A DNA stretch of 64,000 nt from Phytophthora quininea (Eukaryota > Oomycota > Peronosporomycetes > Peronosporales > Peronosporaceae), in NCBI GenBank assembly GCA_011947345.1, contig JAAVTG010000670.1, forward strand, positions 62,001 to 126,000. The letters run 5' to 3'. Shown in pieces: positions 19,870-30,608 of the stretch (positions are counted from its first letter, which is position 1; every line of letters begins with the position of its first letter). Under the pieces are notes generated by a model. It did no database searches. It was not told the origin of the DNA and worked only from the letters and a program-made list of their open reading frames with translations. Position numbers and translations under genes: made by a program.

Positions 19870-20757
19870 GAGGGAATCGGTCCAAAAGAAAAGTGATCTA
19901 GACGCATCAGCTCCAGTTGATAGAAGTTGACTGCATTGCTGCACCGAGAAACACCAGAGCAAACCACACCACAAGCCAGACATCACTCCTTGCGGCAAGA
20001 GGAGGGTTTCAACTGAAGCGATCTTTCGGTAGCTGACCGTTATCCGACATGGCTACCAGTTTGAAGTTGTTGCCTTTGCCCTTGCCGAAGGTGAGGTCTG
20101 ATTTGCACGCTCCGCTGTCTGTCTGCCTTGGAGAGCAAGTGCCATTGTGAGAGACTCTCCTAGCTTCTGCCGCCACAGTCTCTGGCGCAGGGCAGCATGG
20201 AGAGGAGAGCCGTGTATCCTGGCGCGTCCCGGGAAATCGTCGGCAGCGAAGAGCTCTCCCTGCTTTCATCGACATGGCTGCTTTTGGAGAACTCGACATA
20301 TAAGGGAATATCACTCGAGTTGAGTATCGTCTCCCCTGGCTATAATGACAACACGCTAAAATCGACTAGTGCCGTTCCACGCGCTGAATCACGAAGCGAC
20401 AACGTTGCCCAGCCGAGTATCGCTCCATGATGGAACGACTCGCACAGCGACCCGCACAGACAGCGATCCGCACGACCAGCACACAGCACAGCACACAGTC
20501 CACTACCCCAATCCGCGCCGACAGCACCGCAGCGCATCGGACGGCGCCTGCTTTGGAGCTCGACGGCACAGTGTCTGACCACAAAGCGTGTCGCACCGCA
20601 CGAAACGAGCCAGCTCGGATACACTGAGTTCGCGTCGAAGAGCTTCACCAGCAACCGTTATCGTCAGGAGACCGCTCTCGAGAGACTCGACCAGCCCACT
20701 TCTCCATTTCGCCAGCCACCACGCAGCGCTGCTGGTCACTTCGTGTCTAGTGGCCAC
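19870..20757. other. Intergenic region upstream of the FYVE gene
   Basis: Divergent intergenic segment between the ankyrin-like gene and the gene at 20758. The last ~350 bases are rich in short CA and CAGC-type runs. No gene is recognised; it presumably holds both promoters. Confidence 0.35.
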
Positions 20758-23301
20758 ATGGAGACAGCCATGGCGGCACCGGAGCAGCAGGAACCGACGA
20801 CGACCACGCTAGAGACGCCACCGCTGATCGAGGACGACGAACTGGACGCCACCGACACGTCCAGGGACGAGGAGGAGGACGCCAAGGACAGCACGCAGCA
20901 GGAGGACCACGTGTCGGGCCACTTGCAGCAGTTGGAGCGCACCCAGAGCCACCTCGAAGAAGTCTCGCGAGCGGCGTCGTGCTCGTCGCTGTCGACCAGT
21001 TCTGGAGCCGACTCGGCGTCCTCGGCGGCGTCGTTGGCGCGACGCTCCGTGAGCAGCGCCAAGCTGAGCAACCCGCTGAAAGGAGACACCAACCTCAAGA
21101 TCTTTTTGCCCAGCGACAGCCTGGCGTTGAAAGCCATCTTGTCGCCGCAGAGCTCTCGGTCTCCGTCGACCGTCGGAGAGCTGGACCACAAGAGCGACGA
21201 GAACGGACCCAATCTGATCGACAAGTTGCTGTTTCGAGGTGGCGTGTCGTCCCCGTCGACGCCTAAAAAATCGAGTGGTAGCATGGCTGAGGAGGACTTG
21301 GAGGCCATGAACGTCGTCGTTATGAACACCAACCTGCCTCCACCACCGTTCGCCAACATGTACGCGTGCGAGTCCTGTCGAGAGGACGTTGGGTCGCTGC
21401 TTACGGGCAAAGGCAGACACCACTGCAGAAACTGCGGAGGCTCCTTCTGCGCCGACTGCACCCAGCAGAATATCGTGGTGCCGTACCAGGCCTATTTATC
21501 CAGAGGAGAGCTGCGCGTGTGCGACGGCTGCTACCACCGCATCAAGAACTTCCAGAAGCAGGTCAAGAGCTCGTCTGTGACGTGGAGCGGACTGAAGCCG
21601 CCCCCAACGGAGGAAATTGTAAGGGACTTCCAACTGCCCGAGGACGAAGTGCCAGTGTCGATCTTCAACTGCGCGCTCTTCTTCGAGATCACGCCGTACT
21701 ACGGCCACTTGGTGCTGACCCGCAAGAGACTTTGCTTCCAAAGCTACGCCGACTCGAAGAAGGTCAAACTGGCGTACTCACAGATCATCTCGCTGCTTAA
21801 GCCGCAGTTCTACTACATCAACGGCCTGCAGGTCAAGACGAAGCGCAAAGAGACGTTCTTTCTGGCCGAGTTCAATGGACTGCGCGATACGGCCTTCCTA
21901 CGACTAGACCAATTGATTCGGGCGTACCAGGAGGCCAGCAAACTGCAGGGAGCAGGTCCTGGGAAATCCCCAAGCTCCAAGGAGCTCCGGAAGCAAGCGC
22001 TGGACCGTCGACGCACGTACAAGTTGATCGCTGAGCATGTGGCCCCAACTAGCACCGACGGAGCCTCAAGTACTCCTCCTATTAGCAAAAGTCCCTTGTC
22101 GAATCTCGCTTCAAATTCGTCTGGCACGTCGACCGTCGGGTATATCGATGTCAAGGAGGACGAGGATGCCAACGCAGAAGTTCCTCTCAGTGATATTGTA
22201 GAGGAGGCAGGCGTAGGCGAAGCAACTGACGATGGCAAGTCAACGACGAGCGACGAGGAACCATTTGAGCCACTGCCGCCTGACCCGATGCTTGAGAAGA
22301 TGACGGTCTTGTTGGACTGCGATATGCGGGCGGATGTCAAGCGAGTGTTCGATCTGCTGTGGAACGATGGTCCGGGCCAGGAGTTCCTGCACGCAAACAT
22401 GGAGAAGGCACGCGATATCGGCATCGAGATCGAGGCCTGGAAAGCCATCGACAAAGATGACGCTGCAGAGGTCCATAAGGGTTTTGAGATCTCCAAAGAG
22501 GACGGGTACACGTTGTTCCGCAGAGTGCGTATGCAACATCCGCCCAAGATTTCGTTCCCTGGACTGCCACCATACGCTCATTGCACTCGAACCCAGCGGT
22601 TCCGTCTGGATAAAAGTTCGCAGGGCGGAGACAAATGGGACCGCTTCGTCGTCTCCGAGCTGAACCGCATGACCAAAATCCCGTTCAGCGACTACTTCGA
22701 GGTGGAGTCTCGCTACGTATTCACTCGAGACGGCAACAACTACTGCCATGTGCAGGTTGGACTGGTCGTCAACTTCCTCAAGGCGACGTGGTTCAAGTCC
22801 CAGATCAATTCTTCCACTCGATCCGAGTCGAAAGAGGCGCTAGAAGCCTGGGCCAAGCAGGCCATAGAGTTCTTAGAGTCACAACGCAACCGTGTCGTCC
22901 CGCTGTCTCCTACGATCAAAGCTCTGTCAGGTCGTGGAAGCTTCAGTGATCTTGAGTCCGTCGCTAGTAGTTCGCCTTCAATTCGTAAGCGCGCGGCCTC
23001 AGCAGCTCGAGCAACAACTCCCACTAGCTCTGCGGCTCACGTGGATGCTCCCGCAACAATGGAGCCCGTCAGCTCCAAGATTGCGATGACCATCCCCGAA
23101 TTGCCAGGCTCACTAGTCCAGTGGCTGTTGCTTGGTTTGCTGCTCTACGGTCTCATGCTCATACGTGGCCACCAGGCTCAAATGCAGCAACTCACAGCTG
23201 CTACAACCAGGCTACTGGAGCACCTCGAGAAACAGCAGGAAATGATGATGGAGTCCCAATTGTGGAGAATGCAGCAAAGCTGTGAAGGCAACGCAGATTA
23301 G
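20758..23301 (+). CDS. FYVE-GRAM-VASt transmembrane protein (Lam/Aster-like lipid transfer)
   Basis: 847 residues in one uninterrupted frame, with the start at the ATG at 20758. The domain order is visible. An acidic/Ser-rich N-terminus leads to a FYVE zinc finger (about 202-263) with paired CxxC motifs and the GRHHCRNCG phosphoinositide-binding core. A GRAM domain (about 297-390) follows, then a VASt/START-like domain (about 511-715) with a hydrophobic-cavity pattern. A single C-terminal TM (about 785-803) and a short coiled coil (about 812-842) end the protein. GRAM plus VASt plus a C-terminal anchor is the architecture of Lam/Ysp2 and GRAMD1/Aster proteins, which move sterols at ER contact sites. 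FYVE suggests PI3P-marked endosomes as the partner membrane. Lipid transfer is inferred. Confidence 0.92.
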   Translation: METAMAAPEQQEPTTTTLETPPLIEDDELDATDTSRDEEEDAKDSTQQEDHVSGHLQQLERTQSHLEEVSRAASCSSLSTSSGADSASSAASLARRSVSSAKLSNPLKGDTNLKIFLPSDSLALKAILSPQSSRSPSTVGELDHKSDENGPNLIDKLLFRGGVSSPSTPKKSSGSMAEEDLEAMNVVVMNTNLPPPPFANMYACESCREDVGSLLTGKGRHHCRNCGGSFCADCTQQNIVVPYQAYLSRGELRVCDGCYHRIKNFQKQVKSSSVTWSGLKPPPTEEIVRDFQLPEDEVPVSIFNCALFFEITPYYGHLVLTRKRLCFQSYADSKKVKLAYSQIISLLKPQFYYINGLQVKTKRKETFFLAEFNGLRDTAFLRLDQLIRAYQEASKLQGAGPGKSPSSKELRKQALDRRRTYKLIAEHVAPTSTDGASSTPPISKSPLSNLASNSSGTSTVGYIDVKEDEDANAEVPLSDIVEEAGVGEATDDGKSTTSDEEPFEPLPPDPMLEKMTVLLDCDMRADVKRVFDLLWNDGPGQEFLHANMEKARDIGIEIEAWKAIDKDDAAEVHKGFEISKEDGYTLFRRVRMQHPPKISFPGLPPYAHCTRTQRFRLDKSSQGGDKWDRFVVSELNRMTKIPFSDYFEVESRYVFTRDGNNYCHVQVGLVVNFLKATWFKSQINSSTRSESKEALEAWAKQAIEFLESQRNRVVPLSPTIKALSGRGSFSDLESVASSSPSIRKRAASAARATTPTSSAAHVDAPATMEPVSSKIAMTIPELPGSLVQWLLLGLLLYGLMLIRGHQAQMQQLTAATTRLLEHLEKQQEMMMESQLWRMQQSCEGNAD

Positions 23302-23340
23302 ATTGAAACACTATGAAATGTACAACGAAATGATATCCAC

Positions 23341-23560
23341 TTATTTGACGACCAGTTTGGAGAACTTCTGCTCGACTACACCTGGACGTTTCTGGCCGTG
23401 ATGGTATCGAGACACGTGGTCCCCGTAGTTGCTCTCCTTCGACCAAAAAATCATTCGGCAGGGTTTCAAAGTCGATACCAGATGAGAACAACGCCGGCGT
23501 CTTGACAACTTTGCCTGTGTAGGGGTGCACTGCGGCATGAAGAAGAGCAGCAGCTCGATT
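23341..23560 (-). pseudogene. Possible broken 3' coding fragment
   Basis: Two minus-strand frames joined at a T-run near 23,450 read a sensible segment (HPYTGKVVKTPALFSSGIDF, then NYGDHVSRYHHGQKRPG) to a stop at 23341. No family is recognised. It may be the tail of a decayed gene convergent with the FYVE gene. Confidence 0.25.
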
Positions 23561-23806
23561 TTTGTGGCAAAGTGGGGCTAGTAGAGGCTCATCATTTCGA
23601 GCGTTGATGAAGCTCGTTCAAAGGCATCCCGTGGCGCAGTTTCGAACCCCTGTTTACACTGAAGTTGCAGACATGGATGATGATGGATATCGCCTCAATT
23701 TCTAGTTCCTTTCCTGAGCGAATCCTTTGTCAAGTAACGCATGGTCCCAAGTTTCGATTCGATCAACGGTCTCGAGCCTTATTCAAGGACACGCAAGAGC
23801 TGAAGC

Positions 23807-24874
23807 ATGCTCCGGGCCGTGCTTCGCCAACAAGCAAACCGACAGCGCGAGCAGTTGGTCCGTTCTCTCGCCCCACCGTTGCGAAATGTCTTTCTTGAGA
23901 GTGTGAGCCGTGCAGACTTGGGCAGACTGCAGTCAATGCTCGAAAACGAGCCTTTGTTGGCCCACGTTCGAAATCGCCATCGAGAGACTGCTCTTCTTGT
24001 TGCTGCCGTGCATTCAGACGCAAGTAAAGCTGTCGCGATAATCAACTTGCTGATACGCAGTGGAGCCGTGTTGGGATCTCGCGATCGACGCAAACAAAAT
24101 GTTTTGCTATTTGCTTGCGCGAATGGTGTCGAGTGGGAGGTGATCGAGTGCCTGATGAAGTGGAACGATTCCTTGGGCAAGGGAATTCTCAAGTGGTCTC
24201 ACTGCAACGACGAAACTCTCAGCTCGTTGGCTTTGGCGTGCGCCAACAATCACACGCGGCTGGCTTTGCGTCTGCTGGATGAAATTAACGTTGAAGAATA
24301 TGCGCAGCAGAATCATCCATTCCATGTGCTGGAGACTGCTATCGAGTCGGGCGATGAGGTTCACGCGCTGGCGGTCGCTCGTCACCCGAAAATCCGCTTG
24401 GGCTTCGATGATACTCGTGTAAAGAACTACAAAGGATATTGCGGTCCTGTTCTGAAGTACATGGTGTACACGTGCACTGAGTCGGCGGTGAAACACGGGA
24501 TGGCGAGAGTAGTTCAAATGTTGAACGAGCTCAATCACCGACGAGTTTGCAAGGTAGCGTGGTACGCCACTCACGAGATGTTGAATGAGGGTTGTGAAGA
24601 GATTCCTCCAGCGATTTTGAGTATTGCAGAGGAATTCCTGGCCGACTGGCGATGGAGCAAACTCAAGTATTTCCTTCTCGTTCGTCACCATTCGGACGCA
24701 GCTCCAGCTCTCTATCTGGTTCATCTTCCGGACCCGATTTTCCGCCATGTTATGGAGTTCATCAAACTGAGCGAGTTCGATAAGCAGAATTGTTGCGGAG
24801 GCCTGGAGGAGTTCTGGATGGACTGCCAGTGGCACACGTACAGACCAACCACGAACGACTACTATCCGATATAA
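23807..24874 (+). CDS. Ankyrin-repeat protein, hypothetical
   Basis: 355 residues from ATG 23807, with no frame breaks. The N-terminal basic helix is followed by ankyrin-type units (ADLGRLQSMLENEPLLAHV, RHRETALLVAAVHSDASKAV, ALACANNHTRLALRLLDE) over about residues 30-170. A longer C-terminal helical region ends in a Cys/Trp-rich tail (NCCGGLEEFWMDCQWHTY). It has no signal peptide or TM, so it is cytosolic or nuclear. Oomycetes carry many such singletons; the interaction partner is unknown. Neighbours give no functional clue. Confidence 0.75.
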   Translation: MLRAVLRQQANRQREQLVRSLAPPLRNVFLESVSRADLGRLQSMLENEPLLAHVRNRHRETALLVAAVHSDASKAVAIINLLIRSGAVLGSRDRRKQNVLLFACANGVEWEVIECLMKWNDSLGKGILKWSHCNDETLSSLALACANNHTRLALRLLDEINVEEYAQQNHPFHVLETAIESGDEVHALAVARHPKIRLGFDDTRVKNYKGYCGPVLKYMVYTCTESAVKHGMARVVQMLNELNHRRVCKVAWYATHEMLNEGCEEIPPAILSIAEEFLADWRWSKLKYFLLVRHHSDAAPALYLVHLPDPIFRHVMEFIKLSEFDKQNCCGGLEEFWMDCQWHTYRPTTNDYYPI

Positions 24875-24944
24875 GATCTGCGGAATGACCTGGAGTCGCA
24901 AAGCGCATCGGGCTTTGATGCAATGAACAACCCACTTGCTCTTG

Positions 24945-25930
24945 TTAAGGCTCCACCTTAATTGGTTCTACCTTTACAGGCTCACTCTTCACCTCTGTCT
25001 TACCCTTGGCAGCTTGTGCTCTGGTGCTGGCACGAGTAGGAATTCTGCGTGCAGGAACTTCATCGCTAGTGGCTGAGGCTGGTTGGACGTACACTGACGA
25101 GTCCACAGCAGGTCCTTTCTGTTTCTTGCTGGGTTTATTAGCAACAGCCCGCTTGGGTGCTTTCTTGCGCTTCTTCTCGTGGAGCAGCGGCTTCTTGATG
25201 ACCAGGTCCTGCATCAGTTCCTTGAACACACCTCCATTTTGTCTCTTAAGTAGCGCCTCCTTTCGCTCCAGCTCCTTCTCCTCCTTGTCGAGCTGCTCTT
25301 CGTACTCTTGCCGTCTCTTGGTCATCTTGAGCTTGCTGGCTTCGTCTCGCTTGCGCTGCAACGCGCCTCTGGCCATTTTGAGTCGCGCCACTTGGTTCTT
25401 GAACACGGCGCTCGCCTCGTTCCTTCGCTTCTCCTTGGCTGGGATGGGTTTGAGGCCGCTGGGTTTGGCTCTAGTGGGCGTCACCAACGGGGCGGAAGCA
25501 CCGACGACGTTGCCTGTGCACGCCTTGCACTTTCGACTCTGCTCTCGACCTCTTTGGGTCTTGGAGAAGCTGCCGCTCGGCAGCACCAGCAGACAGCACT
25601 TACAATCCAGTTTGGTTTTGGCTTTGAGCTGCTGTGCTTGTGGAACCACCAAAGAGGGTATCCACAGGCAGAGCAGCACGGGGGCGTCGTAGATGTCGAG
25701 TCTACTGCTGGCTGTGCTATGGCTTCGAGTTTGACGGCCACGGTCTCCGCTTCCGACTTGATTGACACATCGGAGGAGGACGTTGGGACTGGCATTGCTG
25801 CTGTTTCTGTTGCTTCTGCTGCTGCCACTTGCTGCTGAGGCTCCTGCTTCAACGTACTAAAGTCGTAGAGATCGTCATCCTCGCTCTCCGTGGAGCTGCC
25901 GCCGTCCGAATGGTATGCGGCGTTGCTCAT
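24945..25930 (-). CDS. Basic coiled-coil, zinc-ribbon-like nuclear protein with one frameshift
   Basis: The start at 25930 (MSNAAYHSDGG) gives an acidic Ser/Glu-rich N-terminus. A CCSACG pair, later CKCC and CKAC pairs, could form a zinc ribbon. The frame switches near 25,650 (one base), after which it is open to 24945. The C-terminal half is a strongly charged coiled coil (KRRQEYEEQLDKEEKELERK) followed by a Lys-rich basic region (KKRKKAPKR) and a VKxEP repeat tail (VKSEPVKVEPIKVEP), where VKxE resembles a sumoylation consensus. A nuclear, nucleic-acid or chromatin-associated role is inferred. No named family recognised. Confidence 0.6.
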
Positions 25931-26344
25931 GGTGCAAGTCTAAAAGGCAGCTACCGGTACTAACATTGATGGCCACCAAATTGCAGTGGTGTACACCAAT
26001 GTAGCCATGATGTGTGATTCATTTTGACGCTTGCTATTTTTCCGCAAAAGTAAGGACCAAATATCTGGGGACTATTTTGCTGTCATTCTTGCACTGCCGG
26101 AGCAGTATGCACACCGCTACGTGCATCGACCCTCTGGCCACCTCTTGAGCGACAAGTTCGAGAACTCATCGTCCGAATCGTAATTTTGATATTGACAGGA
26201 CTAAGTACTTGACCACCATCTTCTGCCATACCTCCCCCACGTCTAAAGCAGTGTGGGTATCGGCTCGGCTCCATCTGATCTCGATGCTAGTTGAGACGGG
26301 TTGCAAACGGTAATCTCTGTGTGCCCCACAATCAACACGTTTCT
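25931..26344. other. No gene seen
   Basis: Intergenic; the inverted duplication starts at about 26,345. Confidence 0.3.
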
Positions 26345-27946
26345 GCTGGCTTTTCCATCGGCTTGCCCTGACGGCATGTGGTTCGACTTGAGGTGATCCT
26401 ACTCCAACTCACGCAGCAACAGCAAATTTCCTCCAGACAGACAGACCCTACCGGTATCCTATGGATATGTTATGTCCCAAGTGCATCATCACACGGGCGA
26501 GCACAAGCAAACCCGGCGTAGCGTATAATCACCTCACGCACCGTAAACGTCGATGCATTTTCTCGACCGCGTGACCTTCTTCTCCTACCACTTTGAAATC
26601 CGACTCCAATCGCTCACACTTCAATACTACTAGTACCGATGAGAGGCAGCACTCTGTGTCCTCCTAACGGCCCGTGGCTGAGCGGCAGCGTCATCAGCAA
26701 CGTCGTCCCGCGCCCCAGAGCTGTGATCGGCAACAATTTCATCCCTCGAGACGGCGGGGAAATCGTCAAGCCATCTCGTTCGGGAACCAAGAGGCCCAAC
26801 CCGACTACTGAAGCCGCCTGTGGCCATCTAGATGACCAGGCAGAGTTTCCGTCCACCCCGTTTGCCAATAACGAAGCCTTCTGGACGGCGGTAGCTGCCG
26901 CTTCCCAGTCCAATATCCGCAAGAAGCGCCGCGAGTACATGGCTCGTTACCGCAAGAAACTGCGTAACAAAGAGACCTCCCACGAAAAAGAGATCCAGCA
27001 GTTGCAGAAAGAGGTCGTCCGACTGGAGGCGCACCGTGACCGGATTGTCTCGGGTGTGCCGGAGATGTCGCTGTGGAGCGTGGTTGTCGAGTACTATCGC
27101 CTCTTCCGGAACGGCTACCGAGTGCCCGTATCCGAGTCTTTTGGGGCGAGAAGAAATAGCAAGCCGAACTTACAACTGGAGTTCCTTCGAGCGACGATGG
27201 CGCCGGACGTAGTCGACGGAACTGTGTGCGGCATTGAGGCGATGGTCGACGCCTGGAAGTTCGTAATGCAATGTGCCCACAACTTGGACTACAGCATCGT
27301 GCGACTGGAGCACGGTATGCAGGACTCGGTTGTCGCTGTTACTGTGGCAAGACACACGATCACTGAAAGCACGATACGCCACGCGTTCCGCACCTCATGG
27401 ACGGCGAAGGACCCGACAAGTGGTCGCCGCTAGCTGCAAAGCTGCTGGGGAAGACGATGACCGTGAACATCCGGACGCAGTTTTATTGGGACGACGTGAA
27501 CCAGCGCATTCCGATGCTCGTGTCCCAGGTCGACGGCGTGGGGCGATGCTGCGGCTATTAGGCAACTTGGAGGACGTAGCGCGCGTGTTCGAGAACGCTC
27601 AAGTGACTACAGAGGGGAGGCCTGCTGGTCAATAGTTATAGTACCGGTATCGAGAATGTATCACAACCGGAGGAAACCTAAACTTGAAGCAATGTGCATG
27701 TATTCGCTATTATCCTTTCCTGGAAACGCTGGGAACTTCTTCAACTAAACGGGTTGGTCTTTCAAAAGCGACCTGCCGGCGTGACGAGAGCTCTGTCGAA
27801 CGCCTCGCTGACATCGTCCATGCTCCCAAGCGGAGAGGTGACCGTGTCTCCTTGTTGGCGCATCCTTGTAATGACCATGAATCCTTGTAATGACCGTGTT
27901 CTTATCATCCCAGTAGAAAAAGAAGCGGAGACCACTCTTTCATGCC
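26345..27946 (+). repeat. Left arm of ~1.5-kb inverted duplication
   Basis: Reverse complement of 28,903-30,440. The inner ~1.2 kb (about 26,690-27,925) is nearly identical base for base. The outer ~350 bp (promoter side) is recognisable but clearly diverged, with indels. The arms are separated by ~0.95 kb. Confidence 0.85.
26639..27635 (+). pseudogene. Oomycete bZIP-like gene, copy A (left palindrome arm)
   Basis: Intact to residue 264: an N-terminal PPNGPWLSG motif, a basic region and helix (KKRREYMARYRKKLRNKE) leading into a leucine/isoleucine heptad (EIQQLQKEVVRLE), then the family C-domain (LWSVVVEYYRLFRNGY, FLRATMAPDVVDGTVCGIEAM). A single lost C near 27,388 shifts the frame, and the remaining C-domain (WSPLAAKLLGK, TQFYWDD, LRLLGNLEDVARVF) is readable in another frame, with a second shift in a G-run near 27,543. 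The first shift is shared with copy E in the other arm. The family is assigned as bZIP by the basic-leucine layout; the usual N..AA..SR basic core is not present. Confidence 0.75.
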
Positions 27947-28145
27947 ATTGTTGGTGGCCAGGTGGGGAAAGACAAAGCGCAGGAAGCAACCACTGAGGCG
28001 TTTTGGTCCTTCTCCAATCAACATGAAGTATCACATGTCTTGACAGCATTTGGTTCCTGCCCTCCACCATGGCCTCGGCGCCGCACAGGTGGTTGTACAT
28101 GACGTCCGGGGCCATGTTTGTGTGCAGGAATCTCAACTACGTGCT
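27762..28145 (-). pseudogene. bZIP-like gene, copy B, C-domain fragment
   Basis: The minus strand reads FLHTNMAPDVMYNHLCGAEAMVEG, then, after deletions, a degraded tail SMDDVSEAFDRALVTPAGR that matches the end of the family C-domain. Tail-to-tail with copy A. Confidence 0.6.
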
Positions 28146-28538
28146 CGATCGGTCGGCGTTCAGGGCCTTGGTCTTGTTAAAAGGTCATGGACCAACATTA
28201 GGGGCTTCTAGCCATCAGAACGAACTCGACCCGGAGTGTTCTTCATCGACACTCCAGAGAGCAGCACCTGGCGGTGGAGCGCAATCGATCGGATCTCCTC
28301 TTTCATCCTTCGTACTTTGGCCTGTTTCACAGCCTCCTTGCTTTTCAGTCACTCACGGTACCGTACCATACTCTTGCGTCGCCGCTCTCAGAGGAGTTGA
28401 TACCGTGAAGCCGATGGTGATAGGCTGGGGAGAACTCGATGAACGACGGCACTGCATGCGGACAACCTGCAAAGTCTGCCTAGGACAACGTCTCCGCGTC
28501 GATCAACGCCAGTTACTTGCGAAGGCCGCTGTTGTTGT

Positions 28539-28670
28539 TTAAAAGGCCATCCGCTGGGTCAGGGTCGTCGGCTTCACACGATTGAAAGGACTGTCGTGAA
28601 AAGCAATTCCATTGACTGTAGCCACGCTCAGCACGACAATGACGGCGATCAGAGTCTTGGCGAACTGCAT
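28539..28670 (-). CDS. Candidate small secreted peptide in palindrome spacer
   Basis: 43 codons from ATG 28670. The first 21 residues are a textbook signal peptide (MQFAKTLIAVIVVLSVATVNG) and the mature part is only ~22 residues, ending at 28539. The frame is also open upstream of 28670 but without secretion features. There is no RXLR or Cys pattern. The short mature part could be a truncated effector. It is the only coding-like object in the unique spacer between the two bZIP arms. Confidence 0.4.
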   Translation of the reverse strand: MQFAKTLIAVIVVLSVATVNGIAFHDSPFNRVKPTTLTQRMAF

Positions 28671-28902
28671 CTTGGCGAACTCTCTGGCTTGAGCCTGGCT
28701 GAACGAATTGTTGATGGGACGCGTTGAATCCGGGCGCTTGCCGCGGATACGAAATAGTCCGGCACGCTCTTGCGTGAAGTTTAGCCTCATGGTTGCCGAG
28801 CGTTGCCACGTGATAGTCTGCTCTACCGGACCCCCTGCCACGGTGGCCTTATCAAAGAAACTCATTTTCAATGCGATTACCGCGGTACCAGCATAGAAGC
28901 AT

Positions 28903-29130
28903 ATGAAAGGGTGGTCTCCGCTCGCTCTTAAGATGTTGGGTCAGAGTATGATCGTGCCGGGCCAGATCTTCTTCTACTGGGATGATAAGAACACGGTCAT
29001 TACAAGGATTCATGGTCATTACAAGGATGCGCCAACAAGGAGACACGGTCACCTCTCCGCTTGGGAGCATGGACGATGTCAGCGAGGCGTTCGACAGAGC
29101 TCTCGTCACGCCGGCAGGTCGCTTTTGAAA
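28903..29130 (+). pseudogene. bZIP-like gene, copy D, C-domain fragment
   Basis: Plus-strand fragment reading WSPLALKMLGQSMIV, FFYWDDKNTVI and a broken tail. It is the palindromic counterpart of part of copy B. Confidence 0.55.
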
Positions 29131-29261
29131 GACCAACCCGTTTAGTTGAAGAAGTTCCCAGCGTTTCCAGGAAAGGATAATAGCGAATACATGCACATTG
29201 CTTCAAGTTTAGGTTTCCTCCGGTTGTGATACATTCTCGATACCGGTACTATAACTATTGA

Positions 29262-30256
29262 CCAGCAGGCCTCCCCTCTGTAGTCACTTGAGCGTTCTCG
29301 AACACGCGCTACGTCCTCCAAGTTGCCTAATAGCCGCAGCATCGCCCCCACGCCGTCGACCTGGGACACGAGCATCGGAATGCGCTGGTTCACGTCGTCC
29401 CAATAAAACTGCGTCCGGATGTTCACGGTCATCGTCTTCCCCAGCAGCTTTGCAGCTAGCGGCGACCACTTGTCGGGTCCTTCGCCGTCCATGAGGTGCG
29501 GAACGCGTGGCGTATCGTGCTTTCAGTGATCGTGTGTCTTGCCACAGTAACAGCGACAACCGAGTCCTGCATACCGTGCTCCAGTCGCACGATGCTGTAG
29601 TCCAAGTTGTGGGCACATTGCATTACGAACTTCCAGGCGTCGACCATCGCCTCAATGCCGCACACAGTTCCGTCGACTACGTCCGGCGCCATCGTCGCTC
29701 GAAGGAACTCCAGTTGTAAGTTCGGCTTGCTATTTCTTCTCGCCCCAAAAGACTCGGATACGGGCACTCGGTAGCCGTTCCGGAAGAGGCGATAGTACTC
29801 GACAACCACGCTCCACAGCGACATCTCCGGCACACCCGAGACAATCCGGTCACGGTGCGCCTCCAGTCGGATGACCTCTTTCTGCAACTGCTGGATCTCT
29901 TTTTCGTGGGAGGTCTCTTTGTTGCGCAGGTTTTTGCGGTAACGAGCCATGTACTCGCGGCGCTTCTTGCGGATATTGGACTGGGAGACTGCAGCTACCG
30001 CCGTCCAGAAGGCTTCGTTGTTGGCAAACGGGGTGGACGGAAACTCTGCCTGGTCATCTAGATGGCCACAGGCGGCTTCAGTAGTCGGGTTGGGCCTCTT
30101 GGTTCCCGAACGAGATGGCTTGACGATTTCCCCGCCGTCTCGAGGGATGAAATTGTTGCCGATCACAGCTCTGGGGCGCGGGACGACGTTGCTGATGACG
30201 CTGCCGCTCAGCCACAAGCCGTTAGGAGGGCGCACAGGGCTGCTGCTCATTGGCAT
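29262..30256 (-). pseudogene. bZIP-like gene, copy E (right palindrome arm)
   Basis: Almost the same protein as copy A from ATG 30256, with a different first nine residues (MPMSSSPVR). It is intact to residue 265 and then carries the same single-base loss seen in copy A (here near 29,498). The following C-domain is open in one frame (MDGEGPDKWSPLAAKLLGK...GAMLRLLGNLEDVARV) because the G-run is one base longer than in copy A. A later shift ends it. The basic region differs from copy A by one Lys/Asn change. Confidence 0.75.
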
Positions 30257-30608
30257 TAAACTGCGGTGGTCGGAGTAGGATTTCAGAGTGATAGTGCGTT
30301 CAAGAGGCCCGAATGCATCGACGTTTACGCTAGGAGTGTGATTATGCGTGTAGCGAAGAGTAACAGGAAATTTTCCTTTGTGAATAGGATCATCTCAAGT
30401 CGAACATGCCGTCCGGGAGAGCCGATGGATAAGCCAACCCCCTGCTGAAGTCGTGATCTCGCTTGCCCCATCATCGGCAACACACACCATCAGAAATGAC
30501 ACGTGGTTGGGACAACAAAAACACTTGCCCATCGTAATCGTCCGACAGAATCAGTTCCTCCCCCTCATTGCAGAATTCTACTCACCCCACAAGCGACACC
30601 AGCCAGCA

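Larger units (their letters stand above)
28903..30440 (-). repeat. Right arm of ~1.5-kb inverted duplication
   Basis: Reverse-complement partner of 26,345-27,946. The left arm has a small deletion around 27,930 relative to this arm near 28,930-28,960. Confidence 0.85.

Noticed and set aside
20743..20757. Upstream GTG start for the FYVE gene
   Set aside because: Non-ATG; the ATG at 20758 is five codons downstream in frame.
20736..21461. 241-codon minus-strand open frame
   Set aside because: Antisense to the FYVE gene; Ser-rich low complexity mirrors the acidic N-terminus.
27694..27996. Plus-strand frame with a copy at 28,852-29,196 on the minus strand
   Set aside because: It repeats only because it lies in the palindrome arms; it is antisense to bZIP C-domain fragments.
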